Position numbers and translations under genes: made by a program
Part shown: in pieces, positions 24,659 through 32,978 of the stretch
Numbering within the stretch: position 1 is the first letter of the stretch
Layout of the letters: each line of letters begins with the position of its first letter
Assembly: GCA_965198655.1 (NCBI GenBank)
Contig: OZ240668.1
Coordinates: 2,170,001 to 2,234,000 of the forward strand
Length of the DNA: 64,000 bases
DNA from: Lichenicola sp965198655
GTDB taxonomy: Bacteria; Pseudomonadota; Alphaproteobacteria; Acetobacterales; Acetobacteraceae
Reading direction: 5' to 3'
Notes under the pieces: generated by a model
What the model was told of the DNA's origin: nothing
Seen by the model: only the letters and a program-made list of their open reading frames with translations
Databases searched by the model: none

Positions 24659-24698
24659 GGACAGCGCGCCGCCGGTTGGCGCCGGCGGCGCGCTGTCC
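24659..24698 (+). terminator. putA terminator hairpin
   Basis: GGACAGCGCGCCGCCGG (24659-24675) pairs perfectly with CCGGCGGCGCGCTGTCC (24682-24698) across a 6-base loop: a 17-bp GC-rich stem starting 2 bases after the putA stop. No T-run follows. Confidence 0.65.
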
Positions 24699-24752
24699 TA
24701 TGACCGGCGGAACGGCCCGCATCCGCAACGGCCGCCGCTGGAGTGCCGCGTC

Positions 24753-24845
24753 ATGAAGGGCTGGCTGTTCGTGTCGCTGGTGATCGGCGGCCTGTTCGTG
24801 TTCATCTACCTGATGAGCCTGGTCGGCAACCACATCGGCAGTTGA
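24753..24845 (+). CDS. 30-residue single-helix membrane peptide
   Basis: Reads MKGWLFVSLVIGGLFVFIYL and then MSLVGNHIGS. One strong membrane helix with a Lys near the N-terminus and a polar C-terminus, like many small bacterial membrane proteins. It lies after the putA terminator hairpin, so it needs its own promoter. No clear ribosome binding site; GGAGTGCCGCGTC precedes the ATG. Evidence is mainly the clean composition and orientation signals. Confidence 0.45.
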   Translation: MKGWLFVSLVIGGLFVFIYLMSLVGNHIGS

Positions 24846-24872
24846 CTGGTCCGGTGACCGGTCCGGCTCCGA

Positions 24873-25055
24873 TCAGGAACCCGGCGGCGGCTTGCCGACA
24901 TCGGCCTCGAACTCGACCTCCGAGTCCGCGATCACGGTGGCGTCCCGGTCGCCGCGACGGCGGCGCAGCAGGTCGCTGCCGGTGGCAAGGATGGCGACCA
25001 GGCCGATCGCCACGATCACCAGGGTGAAGGCCAGGATGAGGATGGTGATCGTCAT
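24873..25055 (-). CDS. 60-residue single-pass membrane protein
   Basis: Starts MTITILILAFTLVIVAIGLV and continues AILATGSDLLRRRRGDRDAT, then an acidic tail SEVEFEADVGKPPPGS. One N-terminal helix is followed by positive residues (RRRR), giving a cytoplasmic tail. CCGGAGGC lies just upstream of the ATG. Function unknown. The divergent 40-residue lipoprotein gene starts 81 bases away. Confidence 0.6.
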   Translation of the reverse strand: MTITILILAFTLVIVAIGLVAILATGSDLLRRRRGDRDATVIADSEVEFEADVGKPPPGS

Positions 25056-25136
25056 GGTCCGCCTCCGGGACGCTGTCCGCGGGAGGTGCAACGCGTCGGG
25101 CTTGCCGAAGACGCCGCGCGGACGCACAGTCGGTCC

Positions 25137-25259
25137 ATGAGACGGTCGTTCCTCGTCAGCCTGTGCCTGATCTGTCTGGGCTTCTCCGTCGCGGGCTGCG
25201 CGGACTCGTCGGACCGCAGCCCCTGGCACCAGTACCTGCACGACCACGGGCTGGAATAA
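25137..25259 (+). CDS. 40-residue lipoprotein
   Basis: MRRSFLVSLCLICLGFSVAG is followed by Cys: a lipoprotein signal with lipobox VAGC. The mature peptide is only about 20 residues and ends HQYLHDHGLE. It resembles small outer-membrane or entericidin-like lipopeptides, but no specific family is recognised. It ends 7 bases before the convergent cobQ gene. Confidence 0.55.
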   Translation: MRRSFLVSLCLICLGFSVAGCADSSDRSPWHQYLHDHGLE

Positions 25260-25266
25260 ACGCCGC

Positions 25267-26754
25267 TCACGCCGGCGCCGTTTCGACCGGCCGGCGGGCG
25301 ATCCGCAGCAGCCGGTCCACGTCCAGATGCGCCTCCAGGTGCGCGGCCAGCGCGTCCAGCGCCGCCTCGACTCCGGCCGCGTGGTCGCGCGGCTGCGGAT
25401 CGAGGCCGATCCGGCGCAGCAGCGCCGCCCGCGTTGCGTCGTCGGCGAACAAGCCGTGCAGGTAGGTGCCGCAGACGCGCCCGTCCGCCGACACCGCCCC
25501 TTCCCCGCTGTTGTCGGCGCGGCGCAGGAACGGGCGGTCGCGGTCCGGTCCGGAGGTGCGGCCGAGATGCATCTCGTAGCCGGCGCAGGGAACCTCCTCC
25601 GGCAGCAGCAGGCCGTCCGCCACGGTCAGCCGCTTGCTCCCGCCCAGCACGGTCTCCACCGCGAGCAGGCCGAGGCCCGGCACCGCCCCCGGCGGGCCCT
25701 CGACGCCGTCCGGGTCGGCGATCCGGCGGCCCAGCATCTGGTAGCCGCCGCACAGCCCCAGCACCTGGCCGCCCTGCCGGCGATGCGCCGCGAGGTCGAC
25801 GTCCCAGCCCTCCCGGCGCAGGGCGGCGAGGTCGGCGATCGTCGCCTTGGAGCCGGGCAGGATCACCAGGTGGCACGACGCGGGCAACGGCTGGCCCGGG
25901 CGCACCAGGACGCACTCCACCTCCGGCTCGGCCAGCAGCGGGTCCAGGTCGTCGAAGTTGCTGATCATCGGCAGAAGCGGCACCGCGATCCGCACCCGGC
26001 CGCCCCCGTGTTCGGAACGATCGCGTTGCCGCCGCGACAGGGCGTCGAGCTCGGAAGCGTCCTCCGCCGGCAGGCGGCGCAGCGCGTCGAGATGCGGCAC
26101 CAGCCCGATCGGCGCCCAGCCGGTGTGCCGCGCGATCGCGGTCATGCCGTCGGCGAACAGCGACGGGTCGCCGCGCATGCGGTTGACGATGAAGCCCGTG
26201 ATCCGCGCCCGGTCGTCGGGCGGCAGCACCGTGTGGGTGCCGACCAGGCTGGCGATCACGCCGCCGCGGTCGATGTCGCCGACCAGCACGACGGGCGTGC
26301 CCGTCGCGGCGGCGAAGCCCATGTTGGCGATGTCGCCCGCGCGCAGGTTGATCTCCGATGCCGAGCCGGCGCCTTCCACCAGCACGATGTCGGCCTCCGC
26401 CCGCATACGCGCGAAGCTGTCCAGGACGCGCGGCAGCAGGGTCGGCTTGATCGCCTGGTACTCGCGCGCCCGGGCGCTGCCGGCCACCCGCCCCTGCACC
26501 ACGATCTGCGACCCGGTCTCGTCCTGCGGCTTCAGCAGCACCGGGTTCATGTGCACCGAAGGGGCCACCCGGCACGCCATCGCCTGCAGCGCCTGGGCGC
26601 GGCCGATCTCGCCGCCGTCCGGGGTGACGGCGGCGTTGTTGGACATGTTCTGCGGCTTGAACGGGCGCACGCGCAGGCCGCGACGGGTCAGCGCCCGCGC
26701 CAGCCCCGCCACCAGCACCGACTTGCCGACCGAGGAGCCGGTGCCCTGGAGCAT
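25267..26754 (-). CDS. cobQ: Cobyric acid synthase
   Basis: Amidates adenosyl-cobyrinate a,c-diamide at carboxylates b, d, e and g using glutamine and ATP. The 495-residue protein has the P-loop-like GTGSSVGKSVLVAGLARAL, the FKPQNMSNNAAVTPDGGEIG loop, and VLVEGAGSASEINLR. The C-terminal class I-like amidotransferase domain has LGLCGGYQMLGRRI with the Cys and CGTYLHGLFADD with the His. ATG 26754 lies 29 bases past the cobO stop. Last gene of cobU-cobO-cobQ. Confidence 0.95.
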   Translation of the reverse strand: MLQGTGSSVGKSVLVAGLARALTRRGLRVRPFKPQNMSNNAAVTPDGGEIGRAQALQAMACRVAPSVHMNPVLLKPQDETGSQIVVQGRVAGSARAREYQAIKPTLLPRVLDSFARMRAEADIVLVEGAGSASEINLRAGDIANMGFAAATGTPVVLVGDIDRGGVIASLVGTHTVLPPDDRARITGFIVNRMRGDPSLFADGMTAIARHTGWAPIGLVPHLDALRRLPAEDASELDALSRRQRDRSEHGGGRVRIAVPLLPMISNFDDLDPLLAEPEVECVLVRPGQPLPASCHLVILPGSKATIADLAALRREGWDVDLAAHRRQGGQVLGLCGGYQMLGRRIADPDGVEGPPGAVPGLGLLAVETVLGGSKRLTVADGLLLPEEVPCAGYEMHLGRTSGPDRDRPFLRRADNSGEGAVSADGRVCGTYLHGLFADDATRAALLRRIGLDPQPRDHAAGVEAALDALAAHLEAHLDVDRLLRIARRPVETAPA

Positions 26755-26783
26755 CAGCGCCGGGGCGGGGGGCGGCGCTGCGG

Positions 26784-27392
26784 TCAGAACTCGATCCCTT
26801 CCTGCGCCCGCACGCCGGCGGCGAAGTGGTGCTTGACCGGGGTCATCTCGGTGACCAGGTCGGCCGCCTCGACCAGCGCCGGCTTGGCGTTGCGGCCGGT
26901 GACCACGACGTGCAGCATTGGCGGGCGCGCGGCGAAGGCGGCCAGCACCTCGTCCAGGGGCAGGTAGTCGTAGCGCAGCGCGATGTTGAGCTCGTCCAGC
27001 ACCAGCAGCGACAGGCCGGGGCGCGCCAGCAGGCCAAGCGTGACGTCCCAGGCGCGACGGCAGGCGGCGACGTCGCGGTCGCGGTCCTGGGTTTCCCAGG
27101 TGAAGCCCTCGCCCATCGTGTGCCACTCGACCTGCGGCCCGAACCGTTCGAGGGCCGCGCGCTCGCCGGTGTCCCAGGCACCCTTGATGAACTGCACCAC
27201 CGCGGCGTTGCGGCCCCGTCCGACGGTGCGCAGCAGCAGGCCGAAGGCGGCGGTCGACTTGCCCTTGCCGGTGCCGGTGTGGACGATCAGCAGCCCCTTC
27301 TCCATCCGCTTGGACGCGACCTCCTCGTCCTGCACCGCCTTGCGCCGCTCCATCTTGGTGCGGTGCCGGTCGGGGTCGACGGTCTGGCTCAT
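26784..27392 (-). CDS. cobO: Cob(I)yrinic acid a,c-diamide adenosyltransferase
   Basis: Attaches the adenosyl group from ATP to cobalt. The 202-residue protein has the basic N-terminal tail (RTKMERRKAVQDEEV) and GLLIVHTGTGKGKSTAAFGL, the family's P-loop. VVQFIKGAWDTGERAAL, LLVLDELNIALRYDYLPLDE and VVTGRNAKPALVEAADLVTEM complete the fold. Length is normal for CobO/BtuR. It overlaps cobU by 4 bases (ATGA). Confidence 0.96.
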   Translation of the reverse strand: MSQTVDPDRHRTKMERRKAVQDEEVASKRMEKGLLIVHTGTGKGKSTAAFGLLLRTVGRGRNAAVVQFIKGAWDTGERAALERFGPQVEWHTMGEGFTWETQDRDRDVAACRRAWDVTLGLLARPGLSLLVLDELNIALRYDYLPLDEVLAAFAARPPMLHVVVTGRNAKPALVEAADLVTEMTPVKHHFAAGVRAQEGIEF

Positions 27393-27904
27393 GGCGTCGG
27401 CTGCGGCTTGAGCACCAGCGGCAGGCCGGCGACCACCAGCACCACCCGGTCCGCCATGGCCGCGACCCGCTGGTGCAGCAGGCCGGCCTCGTCGCGGAAC
27501 CGACGGGCCAGCGCGTTCTCCGGCACGATGCCCAGTCCGACCTCGCTTCCCACCAGCACGGTCGGGGCGCGGCGGCGCGCCAGGGCGTCCATCAGCGCCG
27601 ACATGGCCTGTTCGATGTCATGCTCTCCCAGAAGCAGGTTGGTGAGCCAAAGGGTGAGGCAGTCGACCAGCACCGGATCGCTACCGGCCGCATCGAGCGC
27701 CGCAGGAAGGTGCAACGGGACCTCGACGGTCTGCCAGCGCCCGTCCCGGCGGTCGCGGTGCGCGGCGATGCGGTCCCGCATCTCGTCGTCCCAGGCTTGT
27801 CCGGTGGCGAGGTAGCGCCAGGGGGAGGCCAGGTCCGACAACAGCGCCTCGGCCTGGCGGCTCTTGCCGGACCGCGCGCCGCCCAGGACGAGTGCCAGCA
27901 TCAT
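27389..27904 (-). CDS. cobU: Adenosylcobinamide kinase / cobinamide-phosphate guanylyltransferase
   Basis: Phosphorylates adenosylcobinamide and transfers GMP to it for nucleotide-loop assembly (CobP in Pseudomonas naming). The 171-residue protein has LVLGGARSGKSRQAEALL (P-loop), RYLATGQAWDDEMRDRIAAH with the His that accepts GMP, VLVDCLTLWLTNLLL, and VGSEVGLGIVPENALARRFRD. ATGATG 27904 fits the family start; an in-frame GTG at 27928 would add 8 residues. First certain gene of its operon. Confidence 0.95.
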   Translation of the reverse strand: MMLALVLGGARSGKSRQAEALLSDLASPWRYLATGQAWDDEMRDRIAAHRDRRDGRWQTVEVPLHLPAALDAAGSDPVLVDCLTLWLTNLLLGEHDIEQAMSALMDALARRRAPTVLVGSEVGLGIVPENALARRFRDEAGLLHQRVAAMADRVVLVVAGLPLVLKPQPTP

Positions 27905-27956
27905 GTCGCGCCGTCCGGACCGGCCCACACTCGTCGGGCAGCATCAAAGCGAGGCA

Positions 27957-28097
27957 TCAGATCGTGGTGAGAAACCGCTGGTCAACGGCGACATCCTCGA
28001 TGGTGCGGTGCGTCACCGTCACGCCTATCTGCCGCTCTTTCATCAGCCTGCACAAGGCGGTCCGGTCGATCAGGTCGGCGCGTGATGGCCCGGCCAT
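27957..28097 (-). CDS. Possible 46-residue protein upstream of cobU
   Basis: A short frame reading MAGPSRADLIDRTALCRLMK and ending VAVDQRFLTTI, with G/C-ending codons like real genes and mixed composition. No ribosome binding site is clear and no family is recognised. The surrounding 27929-28241 interval holds nothing else I can support; in particular it lacks the conserved core of a cobalamin riboswitch. Confidence 0.25.
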   Translation of the reverse strand: MAGPSRADLIDRTALCRLMKERQIGVTVTHRTIEDVAVDQRFLTTI

Positions 28098-28241
28098 CGT
28101 GCAGGGCGGGAAGACCGTGTACGAAGGCACAGGCAGCCCGCTGCCGGTGGCAGGCGAGAAGCCGGATCCCGACCCCTGGCGCAGGAGGCCAGTTATCGCC
28201 AAAGACCGTGCCGCCGTGATGCCTGGGCGACACGGGCGGCC

Positions 28242-30569
28242 ATGACCCGGCATCGCGTCGGTGGGACCCAGCCGGCGTCAATCGGGCGCTGGGCGGCCGG
28301 TGTCGGCGCGTTCCTCCTGCTGCTGCCGATCCTGGCGCTGGCGGCCGCCATGGCCCTGGTCGATCCCAACGCTCTCAAGCCCCGGCTGATCGCGGCGGTG
28401 GGGGACGCGACCGGCCGCACCCTCAGCCTCGACGGGTCGCTGCGGTTCACCTGGTCGCTGTGGCCGACGCTCGAGGTCGACGGCGCCCGGCTGTCCAACC
28501 TGCCCGGCGGCAGCCGGCCGGACATGGCGCGGGCGGAGCGGATCGAGGCGCGGATCTCGCTGCCGGCGCTACTGCGGCGGCGGATCAAGGTGATGCGGCT
28601 CCGGCTGGTCGGGCCCAACGTGCTGTTCGAGGTGGTGAACGGGCGCCCGAACTGGGTGCTCGCCCCGCGATCCGTGCCGGGCCCGCCCGCGCGATCATCC
28701 GCCGGAGGGTTCCGGCTGCGCGTCGAGGCCGCGCACGTGCAGAACGGCATGGTGACGTGGCGCCTGCCCGAGCGGAGCCACGTGGTCGGGCTGCGAACGT
28801 TCGACCTGCGCCACCCTCGGGACGGCGCGCTCGACCTGGGCGGCACCCTGGTCTACGGGGACAACCAGCCCTTCGCCCTGCACGCCTCGGCCCGGGCGAC
28901 CGATGGGCTGCACGGCCCCTGGCGGACGGAAATCGACTTCGCCGCCTACGACACCGACGCCCATGCCAAGGGCACGATGACGCTGGCTGGGGCGTACGAC
29001 CTGGAGGTCGACATGCGCTCCGGCGCGCTGGAGAAGCTGAACGCCCTGTTTCCGGCCATGGCGCTGCCGCCGGTGCAGGGCTTGTCGCTCGCCGGCCACG
29101 TGAACAGCAACCCGGTGCTGGGCAGCCTGCCGATGCTCGGCCCGCTGCGGCTCGGCTTCGCCAGCGCCGATCTGGACCGGACCTTGCCCGGCCTGCACCT
29201 GGCCCGTACCACGCTGTCGCTGCCGGCACCCGGCGCCGCGGCAACCATCGACAGCAGGGTCCGGTATCGTGGCCGCGACGGGACGCTGTCCGGCACGATC
29301 GGGGTGCCGCGCCGGCCGGAGGCGCGCAACGACATCCCGGTCGACCTCGCCGCCCAGGCGGACGGGGCGAGCGTATCGCTCGCCGGGCTGGTGCGGACCG
29401 ACCGGCTCCGCTTCAACGGGCTGGACGCGGCGGTGTCGCTGCGGGCACCGGTCCTGGCCGCGCTGCGCCCGATGCTGACGCCCGCCCTGCCGGCGCTGAC
29501 CGGGCTCGGGTTCGACGGCCGGGTCGCGGTGCCGGCCGATGCCGGATCGCTGCGCGTTTCCGGCGGCAGGCTCTCGACGCGGGAGGGCGACCTGGCCGGG
29601 GACGGTATGATCGCGTTCGGCGCCGGAACCGCAACGGTGACGGCGCTGGGAGCGAGGCTGACGGGGTCGCGGCTCGACCTTGACGCCGTGCTGCACGCCT
29701 TCGGGATCGACCCGTCGGCCGCGTCCGGCGCCGGGCCGGGCTTCGGCGGCACCACCCTGCCCTGGACGGTCGCGGGCGGCCCGGCGATCGACCTGACCGC
29801 GGTGGTGGACGCGGCGACGCTGGGGGGCGTGGCCTGGCGCGATGCGGCCTTGACGCTGCGGCGCGACCGCGACCGCCAGGCGGCGAGCCTGCGCGTGGCG
29901 ATGCCGGACGGCCCGGCGGAGGTGTCGGTGTCGGCGGACCGGTCGGCCTCGAACCCGGCCAGCCTGGGCATCCACACGCCGGGCATCCCGTTGGCGCTGC
30001 TCGCGCACTTTGCCGGCCTGCCCGGTGCGGTTTCCGGCACCGCGCGGGTCGAGGCGTCGCTGCGAGGGACGGGACGCACGGTGCACGACTTCGCGGCCTC
30101 GCTGAACGGGCCGGTCTCGATCACGGCGCTCGACGGCCGGATGACCGACGCCGCCTTTATCCGGTTGACCGCCGGATCGCTGCATCCCCTGGGCATCGCG
30201 GTGCCACCGGATGGGGACGCAGCGCTGCGCTGCCTCGGCCTGATCGGCGCGGCCGAGAACGGGGTGGTGCGGCTACGGACTATCGCGCTGAACAGCAGCT
30301 ACCTGTCGCTCAGCGGCAACGGGGAGATCGACCTCGGGCGCGGAACCGTCGCCTTGAAGCTGCACCCGCTGGCGCGGGTCGCGGGCTCGCGCGTCGCGGT
30401 GCCGGTGGTGGTGGACGGGCCGTTCGACGCCCTGTCGGGCCGGCTGGACGCGAACGGGCTGGACAAGGTCGGGCTGCTGCTCGACGGGCTGTTCGGCGGC
30501 GACCGGCCGAGGACGTGCCGCGAGGCCGGGCTGGCGCCGCCAGACACCGACGCGGCTGGGACGCGGTGA
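28242..30569 (+). CDS. AsmA-family protein
   Basis: A 775-residue protein with an N-terminal signal-anchor helix (WAAGVGAFLLLLPILALAAAMALV). The AsmA start block follows: LVDPNALKPRLIAAVGDATGRTLSLDGSL, then WPTLEVDGARLSN. Near the C-terminus there is SITALDGRMTDAAFIRLTAG and ISLxGNGEID-like beta repeats. The AsmA family belongs to the bridge-like proteins proposed to move lipid between inner and outer membranes. No operon partner is evident. Confidence 0.85.
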   Translation: MTRHRVGGTQPASIGRWAAGVGAFLLLLPILALAAAMALVDPNALKPRLIAAVGDATGRTLSLDGSLRFTWSLWPTLEVDGARLSNLPGGSRPDMARAERIEARISLPALLRRRIKVMRLRLVGPNVLFEVVNGRPNWVLAPRSVPGPPARSSAGGFRLRVEAAHVQNGMVTWRLPERSHVVGLRTFDLRHPRDGALDLGGTLVYGDNQPFALHASARATDGLHGPWRTEIDFAAYDTDAHAKGTMTLAGAYDLEVDMRSGALEKLNALFPAMALPPVQGLSLAGHVNSNPVLGSLPMLGPLRLGFASADLDRTLPGLHLARTTLSLPAPGAAATIDSRVRYRGRDGTLSGTIGVPRRPEARNDIPVDLAAQADGASVSLAGLVRTDRLRFNGLDAAVSLRAPVLAALRPMLTPALPALTGLGFDGRVAVPADAGSLRVSGGRLSTREGDLAGDGMIAFGAGTATVTALGARLTGSRLDLDAVLHAFGIDPSAASGAGPGFGGTTLPWTVAGGPAIDLTAVVDAATLGGVAWRDAALTLRRDRDRQAASLRVAMPDGPAEVSVSADRSASNPASLGIHTPGIPLALLAHFAGLPGAVSGTARVEASLRGTGRTVHDFAASLNGPVSITALDGRMTDAAFIRLTAGSLHPLGIAVPPDGDAALRCLGLIGAAENGVVRLRTIALNSSYLSLSGNGEIDLGRGTVALKLHPLARVAGSRVAVPVVVDGPFDALSGRLDANGLDKVGLLLDGLFGGDRPRTCREAGLAPPDTDAAGTR

Positions 30570-30832
30570 TGGCAGAGGCCGGATGGCGGACCTGCGGCTC
30601 GACGCCGGGGCGAGGCCGCACCGTTCCGGGCCGTGCCGCTGCGCGAGGGCGATGGTCGCCGCCGCCGTGCGAACCGGGGAACGATCGAGCGGGACGAGTT
30701 GAGGTCGCTTAACTCAGGACCGATCGAGTCCGTAACCGGTTAGAAGCGGATCTATGTCAATAAGCCCAGTCATTGTGATAAAATCCCTTCTCCGCCGACC
30801 GTCTTCGTTCGAGACACATTGGAACGACCGCA

Positions 30833-31047
30833 GTGCAGATAAACGCATGTTTCCCAAGCGATATAGGGGCGTGGTCTGAAAATAACTGCCATCACCAAAA
30901 CGTGGATCATTTCGTATGGTTTTATCTTGCGGTTCCGACGGCAACGTTGCCCGGGGAAGGACCGTGCTATGCGCAGACTGCCAGCTCATGGTCTTGGATG
31001 TCGAGGCGGCAGCAAAAGCTTGCAGCGTCATCCATGACATCACCTAG
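30833..31047 (+). pseudogene. Possible frameshifted small gene ahead of the paralogue
   Basis: In low-GC DNA, one frame from GTG 30833 reads VQINACFPSDIGAWSENN through HFVWFYLAVPTATLPGEGP. The next frame continues as CADCQLMVLDVEAAAKACS and ends VIHDIT at TAG 31045-31047, 3 bases before the downstream gene. Joined by a one-base shift near 30955-30970, the product loosely matches the 89-residue protein at 11205-11474 (VQ..NA, FFRVVP against FYLAVP, C...QMM against C...QLM). The resemblance is weak and by eye. Alternatively the second frame alone, from ATG 30916, is a 43-residue gene. The flanking 30570-30832 shows no gene. Confidence 0.3.
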
Positions 31048-31050
31048 CCG

Positions 31051-31593
31051 ATGAATCCGGTTCAGGTCACGGCGACCATATTCTCCACTGAGAAGTTCAT
31101 TCTTTGCCAAGCGGAGGACAGTTTCCACAGTAGTTTCCCATCGATCAAGGGTTGGCACGCGTTCACGGCCGAGCCGGCATCGGTGGATTGGATCGGCGAG
31201 AACCTGCGTCGATCCTTGATCTCGGCGCGGTATGTGAGGCTACTACCGGAACAATGGGATCAGGCCCTCTACGATGAGAACAGGAAGCAGGCTGCCCAGG
31301 TCAACGATGAGCTCTTCGGACGGATCGCCACCCAGTTTGGATATCGACGCAAGCAGTCGGTGATGGCGCAGGCCCTGATGGTGTCCGTTTGGTGGCAGAA
31401 GTCTCCTTCTGAAGGCCTGTCCATCCTTGCAATGAACCACAAGCGGGGCGGCTGCGAAGCTTTAGCCAATGACCCGAAGCATGCGGACAAGCTCGTCGAG
31501 CTTTCCTTTGGCTCCAGCGACCAGGAGATCGGCGCTGCCGTTCGCCGAATGCTGTCGGTCAGCACGATCTCGGGGGAAGAAAGTGCCGCGTGA
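31051..31593 (+). CDS. Unrecognised protein, paralogue of the gene at 10642
   Basis: A 180-residue soluble protein beginning MNPVQVTATIFSTEKFILCQ. It shares GWHAFTAEPASVDWIGENLRRSL, RRKQSVMAQAL, ILAMNHKRGG, EALAN and the C-terminal AAVRRMLSVSTISGE with the product at 10642-11199. The DNA is poorer in GC than its surroundings, suggesting transfer. A small reading frame lies just upstream, as in the other copy. No known family or function recognised. Confidence 0.7.
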   Translation: MNPVQVTATIFSTEKFILCQAEDSFHSSFPSIKGWHAFTAEPASVDWIGENLRRSLISARYVRLLPEQWDQALYDENRKQAAQVNDELFGRIATQFGYRRKQSVMAQALMVSVWWQKSPSEGLSILAMNHKRGGCEALANDPKHADKLVELSFGSSDQEIGAAVRRMLSVSTISGEESAA

Positions 31594-31719
31594 TGTTTGA
31601 CCGCCGCCTGCTCGGAAGCTGCTCCCAGGAGAACAGGCTGATGCTCGCGTCTTGCGCAGCGGCCAAAGGTCTGTCGTCTTTCCGCACGTTGCGGCGATGC
31701 GCCCGATCGAGACCAAACC

Positions 31720-32604
31720 TCAGGCCGGCGGCATCAGGCGGACCGGCACCGGCGCGTTGCACAGGTCGATGGCGGCAGCACCTTTGACGAAGAACGGGTC
31801 GCGCCGGTTCGCCCGGGCGGCCAGGACCGCGGCGAAGCTCGGCGTGTCGGCCTGCATCACCTCGACATGCGGCCGCTCCGACGGCGGCAGGTCGGCTGCG
31901 ACGCGGACGGTGCGGATCGGCACGCGCTGCGACGGGTCGGCGTAGAAGCCGAGCGGACCGGTGCCGCGCGGCAGCGCCGACAGGGCCGCCATCCCATCCA
32001 CCACCCGGCCCACCAGGGCGATGTTGCGGTCGAGCTGCCGCGGCGCCTGGCCGTTCACGGCGTAGAGCTCTTCCCCGGTTCCGGTGTCCGGCGGCATGTT
32101 GCGGCCGACGCCGACGGTGCCGTAGCAGTGCGCCAGCCAGGTCCGGGTGCCGTCGCTCGCCACCGGCCAGCCGTCGGCGAACCCGGCCTGCGGCGCATAC
32201 GCGTCCGGATAGCCGAGCGGCCGCAGCGGGAGGCCGGCAGCCGGGCGGTCGTACTCCGCCGGCGGGTGCGCCACCACGCCGGTCGGCAGCACCTGTCCCT
32301 CCGGCAGGCGCGCCCACTGCACCACGTAGTCGTCCTGCACACGCACGATGCTGGTCCCGTCCCACCAGCCGGCATGCGCCAGGGCGCGTATGTTGGCGAC
32401 GTGCACCGGTGCGAACTCCGGCGCCAGCTCCATCACCACGCGCTGCCCGGTGCCCAGCGTCATCACCAGCAGGTTCTCCGGCGGCACGGCCTGCCAGGCG
32501 CTGGACGGGGCAGCGGCGATGATCTGGTTCGGCGTCGGGACGGGAGGTGCTGCGCCGCCCAGCAGCGGCAACAGGGCGGCAGACAGGATCGGGAGGCGGC
32601 GCAT
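31720..32604 (-). CDS. Cyclophilin-type peptidyl-prolyl isomerase, exported
   Basis: Probably assists folding of periplasmic proteins. The 294-residue protein has a signal peptide (ILSAALLPLLGGAAPPVP) and the cyclophilin core: VVMELAPEFAPVHVANIRALA, WWDGTSIVRVQDDYVVQWA, WLAHCYGTVGVGR in place of the usual GxLSMAN block, and NIALVGRVVDGMAALSALPRG. Several catalytic positions differ from typical cyclophilins (for example FHRV is SIVRV), so activity is uncertain. Confidence 0.8.
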   Translation of the reverse strand: MRRLPILSAALLPLLGGAAPPVPTPNQIIAAAPSSAWQAVPPENLLVMTLGTGQRVVMELAPEFAPVHVANIRALAHAGWWDGTSIVRVQDDYVVQWARLPEGQVLPTGVVAHPPAEYDRPAAGLPLRPLGYPDAYAPQAGFADGWPVASDGTRTWLAHCYGTVGVGRNMPPDTGTGEELYAVNGQAPRQLDRNIALVGRVVDGMAALSALPRGTGPLGFYADPSQRVPIRTVRVAADLPPSERPHVEVMQADTPSFAAVLAARANRRDPFFVKGAAAIDLCNAPVPVRLMPPA

Positions 32605-32978
32605 GGAAGGAAGGTGACACGGCTCGTTGCGGTGCGGAAGCGGGCGGACCCGGCCGCGCTATCGATGATGACGGGAGGCGGGCGCGGCTCCCCTTCGAGG
32701 CGCGGCGCGTCCACCCGCCTCGCGCGGCATCGACCGCGGGGCGTCCACGGTGCCGGTTGGCGTCGGCGTCGGCGTCGCGGACAGCCGGCGCGGCATCGAG
32801 GGATGGGACGCCGGCCACGTCCTCTCCGACGGGACGTGGGCGCGCCGCAGGGATGGGGGATCTCGATGCGCGACGGTCCGAGATGTCACGAAGTTGACCT
32901 GCGACGACCAGATCGTGTCTTTCCAGCGCGTTCCCGATGCTGGCCTCGTGTTTCGCACCACAGGAAGCCGGAAACGCC
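32605..32978. other. Divergent intergenic region without a gene
   Basis: Lies between the minus-strand isomerase gene and the plus-strand SDR gene, so it should hold both promoters. I see no convincing coding frame, repeat or clear promoter boxes. An AGGAAG at about 32962 lies upstream of the SDR start. Confidence 0.5.

Noticed and set aside
20316..24833. 1505-codon open frame on the minus strand opposite putA
   Set aside because: It is antisense to a clear PutA protein, has the Arg/Gln/Ala/His-rich composition of a GC-rich shadow frame, and shows no domain.
27929..28241. Possible second cobalamin riboswitch upstream of cobU
   Set aside because: A GCCACCGGCAGC stretch on the minus strand recalls part of the aptamer, but the CGCAACTGTA core and the B12 box GCCAGGAGACCTGCC are absent.
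30714..31043. 109-codon minus-strand frame upstream of the 31051 gene
   Set aside because: Antisense to the paired small frame, no ribosome site, and the plus-strand reading shows better agreement with the 11205-11474 product.
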